Shown here: one piece after another, positions 34,201 to 42,023 of the stretch
Numbering within the stretch: position 1 is the first letter of the stretch
Layout: every line of letters begins with the position of its first letter
From: Peronospora farinosa
Taxonomy: Eukaryota; Oomycota; Peronosporomycetes; Peronosporales; Peronosporaceae
DNA: 64,000 bases
Reading direction: 5' to 3'
Assembly (NCBI GenBank): GCA_947646735.1
Contig: CANTFK010000666.1
Span: forward strand, 310,001 to 374,000
Translations under genes and position numbers: made by a program
The notes under the pieces: generated by a model
Database searches by the model: none
What the model was told of the DNA's origin: nothing
The model's input: the letters and a program-made list of their open reading frames with translations, nothing else

Positions 34201-34665
34201 CCGAGTGCTTTTGAGGCATCCATGAAGGACATACCTTCTACGTCACTGGTGCATCAGATTCTCGATGAGATGGGATATGGCCAATCGCATCAACAAAGTG
34301 CTGCCGAACCAGGGCTGCATTTCGGAGAAAACGGCACTCGTTCCACGTCAGTTGCACCTCGTATTATGAACCATTTTGATGGCGGCAGTGCAGCCAATGG
34401 TGGTCCGGCAGCAACAGAAGAAACTATTCCCCGACGTTTGTTCCCGCCACGAGACACCCGAACTTCAAGAGCGACTTCAGCGGCGCCATCACTGGCTGCA
34501 AATGCACCAACAGTAACCCGTGGACGTAGCTTTACGTCCTTTCATGATTTCGCTGCCAGTCGCAGTACAGCAGGTAGTGTGCCTCGTACGTCGACGTCGA
34601 CGACAACTAGCGAACAGCTTGAGAATTTGCGGGAACGACTACAAATGTCTCGTCATTTTAACTAG
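28210..34665 (+). CDS. XMAP215/Dis1/MOR1-family microtubule polymerase (TOG array)
   Basis: Single exon, 2151 residues, typical of CKAP5/MOR1 proteins. Five TOG domains of HEAT repeats can be placed: about 140-360 (LPKLTDKNWKVRKEGFEDLK), 400-625 (LPKWSEKVEALKIVLE), 760-1000 (SSKWMERKGAIDGLEEYA), 1030-1270 (GAWKKRGEAMDTVQTICEG) and 1390-1620. Linkers are Ser/Pro/Arg-rich (SSRPGSVQSSRPGSATPSRP), the basic lattice-binding kind. A conserved C-terminal helical region (about 1700-1980) and a basic low-complexity tail follow. TOG domains bind tubulin dimers and speed plus-end growth, acting at spindle poles and growing ends. The N-terminal 140 residues before TOG1, with a cysteine cluster (CTCSMC), are unusual. 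No intron is needed over 6.4 kb. Confidence 0.95.
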   Translation: MAEKCLRNASCTCSMCAGFDVASLRSISKSISSNIQYDDAENDGEKTAEFSASTFSSVASSPVVAAKTTFVSNSPPLPAIKSQILTAEDVHMDNEVEDVTMTEVCSVVETKNVTMTTSLSIQDQKMDTVDNAEQSDSISLDTVLPKLTDKNWKVRKEGFEDLKLLFEQPNVKTSQVRAAVDLFPKLCEDANASAMEAGFAAVLAYTLNVEPFDKEIVPRVMAGVTDKGFSARPGIVKICEDLTDAFVAAGAAEDTTVALLEGTNNRKPKVPPACLSCIVGALKAYGPRVLPLQTIKAALPKLMEGPVKARPIAMAIMVEIVRWTGPSLVQDIVGNLRPAQQTEFEGQIKDIIPGQAAPTKFVNGTKPTKVDTSGADERVSIGAAPAAEPVSAAFDPREFAETVDLLAKLPKTEFKAKLALPKWSEKVEALKIVLELIGPLPKLANGEYYELVSTLKALTSDSNVNIVAKSIEVFGALADGLRKNFMQYARMMFPELLRKLSDKKSVILNATNKTLDLFLQHAMTIDMMMDDLKLACDASKNKAPPARVQTMRFLTRAVENRYVDLNDKALMISFGAMFLQGILDTDPKVREAGQTSFIILLQASDQTSGWLKNIMDDIARKNSRAFKAIQLGLGSGEASTPSSRPGSVQSSRPGSATPSRPSSVSSAVSRTSFGKPKASEVKVVDVDMASPAPAGSRRPSLIKRGAPARFGMKSTTTSGAAGKAAPAKKASAVGSSAGTSVGGTDFTPMAISVAAEEAEDIISELHLENWDAIQEGFASSKWMERKGAIDGLEEYAKTHSNMMNIRVIEAFTIYLAKQVKNFKDSNINVLKSSFQAVGTFAETAASKFPRGVVCLVAPRACDKIGDKKANEAVRNMIMQFCEATSPSYTTGCMIEYMPKVRLPLAHIEALSVLSDCVKDFGVSVCNPRALIEFAKGPQGLESSNPKVRSAAISLHGAMYSQLGPALLPILNLDSWKPALAEIVKDEFKKAGYDPANAMASVKRRVKDQDEPSISANSDALFGRVDVSSQLTKKLFEGMKNEADKGAWKKRGEAMDTVQTICEGAGGAIEFTRPVQEVLRNLRARLNDSNANMKVKAANVIGVVAASVGPDIAKMSKVLGASLIAGVADNKKSMQSAAIQALHKWVCHNGKTSSTCMESLLSPLSEGLLNTVGRAGLLGWAVEHLKKCDKLDLHCLVAPTVQCMMDKSSDAREKAQLLLIEVMKSVGKDTVLTTGCRDIKPAAMRALKPLLAKVCELAEASGAISTDKEASSASGPTRTPPHPPATPPAASHGLTSSGIGRVGIRRRTSTSAGVGTPAKSRLARPGSFKASTTSSSSLSEQTESGAAQLLKMSTSKPARISKGQYNRWIFETSSVSEMNARKSEIDAEWKPFLSPEFHAKLFASSLEKGMLTAMDELTSVCIVHQAEEVIASLDLILKWCTLRIVDNNVQALAKLLELLVKLLDMLKDTGYQLDDVEAAILLPYLLQESGQSKPRFRVRFRDVMKLVVDVYNPEKYVPFLMECFNGSKNMKSRCECIDLVEFIVSVHGYQVVGRKCIKDVGKYVVAHEKELRESAINALVSVYMKTERGNADKFFRFAGITTQQGIDLLSARLKHLPAISSPTSAVAAAEQKMTSENEMSQQHRSQRTGFGFGFGRASAAATGAPTNNFAARSVESLATPVPLPVAKQLYDDDHDVDDVDDDIDMSPPNEEVVEETPPSVAIEELLLRPIEMLINSSKEIVPAGTPAYKEGGNALKGLYAIINRPSDPSEVEFLHSYVNEIVLALCDCIHGAFYAGNAEKRPEMYILAISITTLTVVLNSEAVTSMQRYTVERVLLELCSKIMDPRLEKFSQKASLPASELTVTPEENRYLMVYKALYKAMRKLTERAKAGDVYPSVINLLQRLMHNDVGEYNKNDTLKHLLKEDSLDQLVGRILLKLTNVQANSLAPFEGIDIFGVLMQMHGFFSTLPRAEVMMVDIANDNMQSALKIMADSLTKTRPSAFEASMKDIPSTSLVHQILDEMGYGQSHQQSAAEPGLHFGENGTRSTSVAPRIMNHFDGGSAANGGPAATEETIPRRLFPPRDTRTSRATSAAPSLAANAPTVTRGRSFTSFHDFAASRSTAGSVPRTSTSTTTSEQLENLRERLQMSRHFN

Positions 34666-35015
34666 CTCGACCGCATGTCACGCCACTCGCGAGCGTGGTG
34701 ATGATGTTTGCTCAGTTTTCCTGTGCTTGAGCTTCAGGAGCTCGACTGCCTCCAGCTGTCGGTGTATCGTCTGTTGAATCAATTACCTGTCAATTTCGCG
34801 TCCCGCATTTGCTGCAATTAAGAACATGTGCGAAACGCAAAACCTTTCCTAGCCTGAGCACCACCTGTACCTCTATTAGGAAAAGTCATCGTGGCCTAAC
34901 GTCAAACAAAACTGTAAAGCAGTCGTTGACACAAATCATGTATATACATTGCGCCGAGATTTTGGCCAAACACCTGAAGAATGTGTGCGTAGGTTGAAGT
35001 TGATCATCACTCACC
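34666..35015. other. Intergenic region
   Basis: 3' flank of the XMAP215 gene and promoter of the next gene. Nothing specific was seen. Confidence 0.4.
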
Positions 35016-36305
35016 GTGTCGTTTCAATCCACCCAATCAAAAGGTGCCAGCTCAATCCTACCTTGTGAGAAACCAACCAATCACATCATGCCAGACATGT
35101 GCCAACTTGGCTACATCATGTTTAAAAAAAACCTTAGGCCATTTCCAGTCTTTCACCCGATATCAACAATGGTTCGTGCTACTCCATCAAATCTCTTTCA
35201 CTTTGTACAAACTGGTGCTTTTCGACTTCAGCAATCTCTGACCGACCATTTAAATTTGTATGCCACACCGTCTCAAGTCAAGACGACACCCTTTGATCAA
35301 GTTGTAGTCTCATCATTTTGCAGTTTTCGCTCCATGTTCGTTCAATGCCGACAAAACAAGTTTGAGGTGACTTCAAAGCCGAGCAAAGTTTCAATTGATA
35401 CGAGTTCCAATAGGCATCTCCAAGTTTTCTCAATCAACGGAGTCGTACTTCTCATCATGTCTTTTTTGGACGGTGAATCGCTATCACGCGTCCAAGGTGT
35501 CACTAATGCGTATCACACCTTCATCCAGCACTATCACGAGCTTCTTTACCGATCGTTAATCGAAGAGAGACAAGTTTTCCACACCGTGATAACCTCGTCG
35601 TCGGCTTTCAAGTCGTATCTCTTTTCTCTCCGACACGAACTAGACCAAGAGCTCGCACATACGCATGCCGTACACCCCACGCACAGCGCATTAGAGCAGT
35701 TTTGTAGCTCGACAGAGCAACATGGATTCGTGGCCATGTTCTGTGACATCATTGAGTTTCACGACCCAAGAATCGCTCGTTTTGTCGCTTGGAAACGACA
35801 AAGTGCACTCAGTATGGTGCTTGCTGCCACACCCGACCATGTGATGAACTTTCGAAAGCAATCCAGCTATATCGGACCAATTACTTTCGTGCCCGTGGAC
35901 AATCCGCTCTGGCCAGTGTTCACTTCATTAATTGTAGATACACCTGGATTCATGGGCTATGCCTTCGATCATGTCACAATGGTCGAGGGATATGAGGCAC
36001 TCAAAGACACTGTCGTGAAGTCCATACTTAAAGAACTCATGATCTTTGACACGACTGAGAATGCAGCAGCATACGGACGCAGGATCGGTCGACCACCATA
36101 CGTAGCAATTCTCGAAGATGAAGACGCTCAGGAACAGGTCGGACTGACGGAGAGAACGAGCCATCTCTCTTTTTCTTCACATTTGCGTCAACAGCTTGCA
36201 AAATACCCTATCGCAGAGCGTATTCGTCGTCTTCAATCCAAGATCAAAGCCGTAGACGATCGCATTGCATCTATGCCAAACAGTGCAATTACCTCATCAT
36301 GTTAG
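35016..36305 (+). CDS. F-box-like protein of unknown function
   Basis: Single exon, up to 429 residues. Starts at 35016 or at the ATG at 35169 (MVRATPSNLF) are both possible. The stretch at about residues 144-185 (VVLLIMSFLDGESLSRVQGV followed by an aromatic/His helix) resembles an F-box, which would link the protein to SCF ubiquitin ligase. The rest has no recognised substrate-binding repeats. The C-terminus is a basic coiled-coil helix (RIRRLQSKIKAVDDRIASM). The segment from about 245 to 370 looks globular. The F-box call is weak because the usual LP start is missing. Confidence 0.6.
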   Translation: MSFQSTQSKGASSILPCEKPTNHIMPDMCQLGYIMFKKNLRPFPVFHPISTMVRATPSNLFHFVQTGAFRLQQSLTDHLNLYATPSQVKTTPFDQVVVSSFCSFRSMFVQCRQNKFEVTSKPSKVSIDTSSNRHLQVFSINGVVLLIMSFLDGESLSRVQGVTNAYHTFIQHYHELLYRSLIEERQVFHTVITSSSAFKSYLFSLRHELDQELAHTHAVHPTHSALEQFCSSTEQHGFVAMFCDIIEFHDPRIARFVAWKRQSALSMVLAATPDHVMNFRKQSSYIGPITFVPVDNPLWPVFTSLIVDTPGFMGYAFDHVTMVEGYEALKDTVVKSILKELMIFDTTENAAAYGRRIGRPPYVAILEDEDAQEQVGLTERTSHLSFSSHLRQQLAKYPIAERIRRLQSKIKAVDDRIASMPNSAITSSC

Positions 36306-36382
36306 GGAGAACACAGACACAACCATGTAACTCGACAACATCTTCTGATTGCAACATGAAGCATAAGTATTTGCTGCTTCTT

Positions 36383-38659
36383 TTACGACACGATACACAG
36401 CGAGACGCCGTCGCATACGAACGAAGAACATGATCGGTGGTGGTCAACTAGAGCAGCCGCAAACTTGTTGCCAGCCTGTTGTGCCCCAACCGCATGCTCA
36501 ATACTTCCGCTGTCATCACAATCACCTATCGCTTCTATACCAAACTCTTGCGCTTGCCACTTCTCGTCATGACCTCGTTTACTGTGACTCTTTGAATGAT
36601 GCTTTCCACGCTTCTTTTTCTCACGTTTCTTCTTCGCAGCATATCGCTTGAAAGCCTTCAAATCACCATAGTAATGGCACAAGACGGAGTCAACTTGGTC
36701 TATTGTAACGCGCGGCTGGCTCATGTACATCTGCGCTGGTATTGTACCTTTCAGGTCTACCTGTCTGTCCTCCTCGTCCTTTGGGTTAATCAAAGGAAGT
36801 TTCAGATATCGACAAATTGGGTTGCACCGGTGCGAGCCCAAAAATCGCTCGAAACCTCGCAGAGCCAAATTGCCTTTTCCAAATTCCTTGCCACGTCTTG
36901 AGTGGATTTGGGGGTCTGTATAGTGATCACCAACTCCCTGGATATCGACCACAATAATCTGTTGTCCAGACGCCTCATACGTGAAGTGTGAAAACGCCTG
37001 TGGTGTGTTGCGTTCCAGTTCGCTCACGTAGCCATAATTATTGTTGTGTTTGTGGTACTCGCCAGCAATGAAGGGTTCCACACCGCAAATTGTGCCACTA
37101 AGCGTTAGATTCTCAATGGTCTGGTCGCCAGCTTCACTAGCACCGGTGGGAATCAGCTGAAGTATACATGCCTCTAAAAACTCAACTCGGCGCGGTGGGT
37201 TGTATGAGTTGTACAACTTGGCGTACTTGGCGGCCACAGCCTGCATCTCTACGTCCTTGAAGTACGTGTCTGGATTTTCATTCGGGTCGATGGCGATTTT
37301 TGCCACGTAGCTAGTGCACTTTGACATCACACTATCCTCGGACACATCGTCCACCCTCAGAGCAGGAGGTGGCATACTGAGATCCTGGAGGTGGAACACT
37401 TGACGAAGCCCACCATTAGCAAACGGTTCCGCATCGATCTTTACTTTAATTCGCGACGAAGTCCACTGCAAAATAACAACAGTGTTAGCGACAGTATATA
37501 CAAGATAGTAACTCTAGCGCCTCTTACCGTGCGATGCTCCGAGTCAAATACGTGTTTAATGGCACTACGTTCGCGCAAGAGCAAAAAGTCAGGTGGTTCT
37601 CGGTAGACTATGGGCAGCTCCAACGAAAGCAAATCCGACGTCTTAGCTATTGCTGCAAAGGCCACACACATCAACAGTCAAATAACTTAGTTGCAGTGTT
37701 CCAAAAAACGACACAAAGTAACAAGTAAACTTATGCAGCATACTTTGATCAGCTTCACTCAATTCGTCCACCAGCTGTACACGACGGTCCTTGTACTCTG
37801 TCACCGTAATAAATCCTTCCTGATACAGTTTTTGCAAATTCCGTAGTTTCTCCAGATTCTTTCCATCACTTTCAACTGAATGGTTCGATCCAGATGCTGA
37901 TTCACCTTCCATTTCATTGTACTGTATCCTTGAAGACTGCGACGACCACGAACCATCTAAAAATCCAGTAAACACGGACATTTCTTCCTCCTCAAGTATT
38001 TCTTCCTGAATGTTCACCATCACCAAATCCCCCGCATCTTCCTCCACACTCTTCTCTTCATTCTCGTTTCCAATCTGATTCTCTTTCCATTCTTCTCGAT
38101 GATTAAATTTCTCCAAATCCACATTATAAAATGAATTAATTCGTTGAAAAAATGACGATGGAACTCGTGAACTTTTGGTGAAATTTTCCGAACACGTTCT
38201 TCGTCTAAATGAACAATGGTTCGAATCAAAAAGTGGTTCTGGTTCAAATTCTGCTTCTCCCATATTCTTCTTGTACAAATCATTTAACCCAATTGGGTTT
38301 TTCATTCCCATCCCGTGTCCGTATTCCAAATCATGATGGAATTTAGTCTTGATTCCACTATTGTTCCGTAAAATAATGTCCGAACTGTAAAATCGTCGAC
38401 GGATTGGTATCAGATTCATAGTGTCTTGTTCCTGGGGTTTTATTACATATCCCCATGGGTTTAATGGGTTCAAGGTTTTAGGGGTACACAACAGTTTGGG
38501 TTTTATGGGTTTTTTAAGAGCATTTACGACCACAGAAGTCGAGTGTGGAGACAGCGACGGAGAGCAATGTCGTGACCCGTTATTGGACATGGGCGAGAGT
38601 ATGACGTTGCATAATTTACTCTGCATCTTGGCGTCTTCTCCGATGGCAGGCAGCGCCAT
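36383..38659 (-). CDS. Alpha-type (atypical) protein kinase
   Basis: Three exons: 38659-37744, 37652-37528 and 37465-36383. Introns are 91 and 62 bp (GTATGC and GTAAGA donors), phases 1 and 0, 707 residues. The alpha-kinase domain spans about residues 350-590: GGLRQVFHL, then YVAKIAI with the ATP lysine, VVDIQGVGDHYTDPQIH, the GNLALRGFERFL glycine loop and the HRCNPIC zinc ligands, as in eEF2 kinase and myosin heavy-chain kinase. The N-terminal half is disordered and Ser-rich, with an acidic stretch and a short helical motif (LRNLQKLYQEGFITVTEYKD) of the kind found in SHOCT-like regions. The C-terminal tail is very basic (KKKREKKKRGKHH). Substrate unknown; eEF2K-like control of translation is only one option. 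Confidence 0.85.
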
Positions 38660-38805
38660 CGTGACGGAATAGAGCGAGTCTCCTGTACGAGAGAATCAGG
38701 TATATATATAAGTTTTGTGCTAAACGAATAGAATAAGGGGATGTAAATTAGACGACTTTATCTAAATACGGTACCCTAAAACGCTTAATTATATCTGTAT
38801 GAATA

Positions 38806-38832
38806 GTAGCAGTATTACTACTACTACTACTG
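38806..38832. repeat. Short (ACT)n microsatellite
   Basis: About six ACT units in the divergent interval between the alpha-kinase gene and the next plus-strand gene (38660-38957), which is otherwise AT-rich and without coding signal. Confidence 0.7.
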
Positions 38833-38957
38833 CTCCGTGTAATATTTTTAGTTAATATATTACTATAGTATCATTTTATCCTATAAAAAATCGTGATTTT
38901 AGCTATGTTGTTTGTAAATAATATCCCTTCATTATTACGTTTTCTCACTCGTTTAAA

Positions 38958-39691
38958 ATGTCATCGTACAATAAGACCGTTAGTGGTAAATTAACGCTTA
39001 AAGGTGGTTTCTCTCTAAAGTCTCGGAAAAAGGCGACGAAAAAGACCAAAATCCATGACAGTAAGAAACGTGAGCATGAATTATCCGCTTCTGTCGTCTC
39101 CAGTGTGTTTGAACTGGTTAAACATCGTGGTTCTGGTCGTCTTTTGAGCTCTGGTACGACGTTAATGGGTCAAATGGGCGCTAAATTCCTTCAGGAACTT
39201 CAAGTAGGAGACGCAATTGTGATTCAGCATCCCATGTCATTAGTAGAGGAGACACGTATCATTCGAATGGTGTTAAGTGACGTCTCGGCCAGCATTAGTT
39301 CAGCTTTTAGCTCTGATTTAGTGTCATCCACTCCTTTTTACTATATTAAAGCCCCAAAAGATGATCAAAAACAGCAAGAAGAAGAACAAAATGAAAAGAA
39401 AAAGAAACGGAAAATGGACGAGCAAATTGCGTTTGGAACGTATGCAGGGGGGACGGAAAAAGGCGGACAATATACTTACCGAGTTAAAAAAAGTGGAGCA
39501 TATGGAGGATATGCTATTGTTAAGGAGGTAAGGAGAAGGTGATTTTTTTTGAGAGAGAGGAAAATCTTTTTGTGGTTGATTTAACAAAAATTGTGCTTTT
39601 GTTGAATTGTTAGGATGCAAATGTCGAACGAAGTCGTGAAGATTTACTCGACATTCGTGCAAAGAAGAAAGGAGATCGACATTGCATGTGA
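38958..39691 (+). CDS. Small basic conserved protein, two exons
   Basis: Exons 38958-39527 and 39614-39691, intron 86 bp (GTAAGG donor, GTTAG acceptor), phase 0, 215 residues. The N-terminus is Lys-rich (KGGFSLKSRKKATKKTKI), the middle looks globular (LMGQMGAKFLQELQVGDAIV), then a charged linker (KQQEEEQNEKKKKRKMDEQ). It ends with ERSREDLLDIRAKKKGDRHC. The strongly patterned C-terminus, present only after splicing, suggests a conserved nuclear protein. I cannot name the family. Ending at the exon 1 read-through stop (39542) would lose this end. Confidence 0.65.
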
Positions 39692-40155
39692 TTTATGGAA
39701 ACACAGATGCAAAACATGAAAGTGTGGGCAAGATATTGAGAGTTTTGGTCTTGGGAGCATTGGGTGATTAGATGAAAAATCAATGGTCGCAGATGATTGA
39801 GCCTGTGTTTTATAATTGATGAGGATTGCCAAAGATAGTGTAACAAAACTGCACGGTGAAGAAGATGTTGCTCATAGTAAAAGGCGAGGTCAGTAGATTA
39901 TCAGCTTTGGTCCGATTATTGTCGACCAAGACGTGGAATTTTGCAATAGTTTTGCTTTTTTTGACTCAAATATTTTATTGTGCTAAGTCGCACTACAGTA
40001 GCAATAAAAACGTATGAACTTTTGAAAAAAACAATGTGGAAACGTTATTTTGCAGCTTTAGAAATCCTCTAATATCTTATCTAGCTTTAGCATATTGTTA
40101 TGGCCCACACTTTTAATAAATTCAAAAAGGCTATTTAAAACGCAGCGCACAAGTC
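39692..40155. other. Intergenic region
   Basis: AT-rich spacer between two plus-strand genes. No feature recognised. Confidence 0.4.
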
Positions 40156-40527
40156 ATGTCCGTCCAAGGTCGTCGAGCCAATGCCCGTCTTCCTCCTGAA
40201 GTAAATCGCGTCTTATACGTGCGTAATCTTCCATTCAAGATCTCATCCGAGGAACTTTACGACATATTCGGCAAGTACGGGGCAATCCGGCAGATTCGTT
40301 TGGGCGTTAACAACGATACGCGGGGGACGGCATTTGTGGTCTATGAGGACATTTACGACGCTAAGAATGCAGTGGACCATCTATCGGGTTTCAATGTCTG
40401 TGGTCGCTATCTGATTGTTCTCTACTATCAGGCGAACAAGATGCAGCAACGCAAGAGTACGGCCGTAGACTTTGACAAGCAGAAACAGGAACTACAAGAC
40501 CTAAAGGCCAAATACGGTGTTGAATAA
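40156..40527 (+). CDS. SF3B6: Splicing factor 3B subunit 6 (SF3B14/p14)
   Basis: Single exon, 123 residues, the full length of this small U2 snRNP protein. One RRM: RNP2 is LYVRNLPF (about residues 19-26) and RNP1 is [10 protein letters not shown] (about 56-65), followed by [15 protein letters not shown]. The branch-point-proximal Tyr in RNP2 is present. The protein contacts SF3B1 and sits near the branch-point adenosine in the nucleus. The ATG at 40156 gives the expected short N-terminus with [10 protein letters not shown]. Confidence 0.97.
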   Translation: MSVQGRRANARLPPEVNRVLYVRNLPFKISSEELYDIFGKYGAIRQIRLGVNNDTRGTAFVVYEDIYDAKNAVDHLSGFNVCGRYLIVLYYQANKMQQRKSTAVDFDKQKQELQDLKAKYGVE

Positions 40528-40696
40528 AGAAAATAAAAAGAAAGAGGATTTTCATTTATGCAGGTTTGTATTTTTGTTAGTCTACACGTCCTGTTATATT
40601 GAGATTTTATTTTTTTTGTTTAAACGCAACAATGAGTTTTCGGAAACAACGTTTTTATCGTTTGTTTACCATAAAGCTACAGGCATTTAAGCGATA

Positions 40697-41198
40697 ATGG
40701 CGTCGTTTTTACTTGGCGACGAGTATGCGTCTTCCTCATCAGACGATGAAACTTCGCGTCGTACAAGTTCAAGCATGAATACGCGTCCTCCAGTAGCTAC
40801 AACTTTTAATCAGCAATTGTTACCATCAGCTGATGAAGTGTTTTCGACTAATAATACAAGCAGTGTCTTAACCACGAAAATCTCATCAGCTTTAGCATCG
40901 ACGAACAAGCGAAAGAATGATCAAATGTCAAGACCAGCTATTAAAGCAGTGAAAATCAAGACTGGGAAAGCTGTTTCCAAGCTCAAAATTGCACCATTTG
41001 CACCACCACAACTTCGTCGGCCTAATATCTCAACGGAAGACAGCAGGTTTGTCATGAAGAGCTCCTTTTTTATCGTCTATGGTTGACCGTACGTTTACCG
41101 TTTCAACTTGTCACAATTGCAGTTCATGGACTACAAACAAGACGCTAACGTTACAGAAGAAAGCCAAAGAAGCTCAAGCAAGAGAGAGACAAACGTGA
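40697..41198 (+). CDS. Small Ser-rich conserved protein, two exons (possible UPF0690-like)
   Basis: Exons 40697-41046 and 41123-41198, intron 76 bp (GTTTGT donor, TTGCAG acceptor), phase 2, 141 residues. Low-complexity Ser/Thr-rich N-terminus (DEYASSSSDDE), then a basic core and the pattern APPQLRRPNISTED, which continues across the junction as SSSWTTNKTLTLQKKAKEAQ. This end resembles the UPF0690 (human C1orf52) type of nuclear protein, but I am not sure. The splice restores SSWTT, whereas read-through ends after 12 unrelated residues. Confidence 0.6.
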
Positions 41199-41204
41199 GT
41201 TCTT

Positions 41205-42023
41205 TTAAAACAACGGGTCAGTAAAAACAACCGACTTTTTCTCCGTCGAGCACTCGACCATGCTTGGCATTTTATAATTCCGTGACTCCTTCATCGCCAA
41301 AAGACGATCTTCGATCCTCTCCAGTTTCTTCTGAAGTCTTTCAACTCTTGCAGGAAAATTACGAAGTCGATCAGCGTAACTCACAAGGGAACAGCCTTCA
41401 GCTTTTTCTGCTTCTTCAAGACCTGACAAAATCAAACAGTATTGGATTATATAAGTTTTATCACACGAATTGTATCATTTCGTCGTTTTTACAAAGATAA
41501 AAAAAGTAATTACCGGTAATGAGTTGGTCTATTGTTTTTTGGAGCTTTTCCTGGGCAGTTACGAGAAGTTCCACGTAATTGTGGCATCGTTCGACCTTTG
41601 GCCATAACGTCACAAACATGCCCTGAGCAAATGAAGCATCTTCCATCATTGCCATAGCAATAGAAATTCTTCTACGACTTGAAGAGTTCGATGGACGATG
41701 GACGTCCAGCCAGTCGGAGAGATTGGGACACAATGTGCCACTGATTCCACGTCAGAATCAGAAACGGATTTTCTTTGAAGTAACGATACGAGGCGGGGCA
41801 GCTTAAAGTTGCTCGAATTTTGGAGAACTAGCGTTGCAGCTACTTCAGCTTTTGTAACGTGATTGATTATGTTGAAACTAAATCAGATTATCAGAATACT
41901 TTACCAATACTTCTCGTCCTCTTTTTCTTCATTCTCCTCTTCGTCTGAATCATCCAATACATCCTCTTTTTCTTCCTCTGCATCCTCAATGCACTTCAAT
42001 TTCATCAATGTCTTCCTCATCAT
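41205..42023 (-). CDS. Coiled-coil protein, structure uncertain, apparent frameshift
   Basis: Well-supported exons are about 41733-41514 (MMEDASFAQGMFVTLWPKVE) and 41422-41205 (ARVERLQKKLERIEDRLLAM), joined by a 91-bp intron in phase 1. Upstream, coding-like sequence continues (KAEVAATLVLQNSSNFKLP, to about 41877) but in a different frame, so a one-base shift near 41735-41750 must be assumed. A possible start is the ATG at 42023, overlapping the end of the RING gene, followed by an acidic run and a GT-AG interval of only 27 bp (41904-41878). The protein would be helical and acidic at its start. No family recognised. It may be a damaged gene, or the sequence may hold an indel error. Confidence 0.4.
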
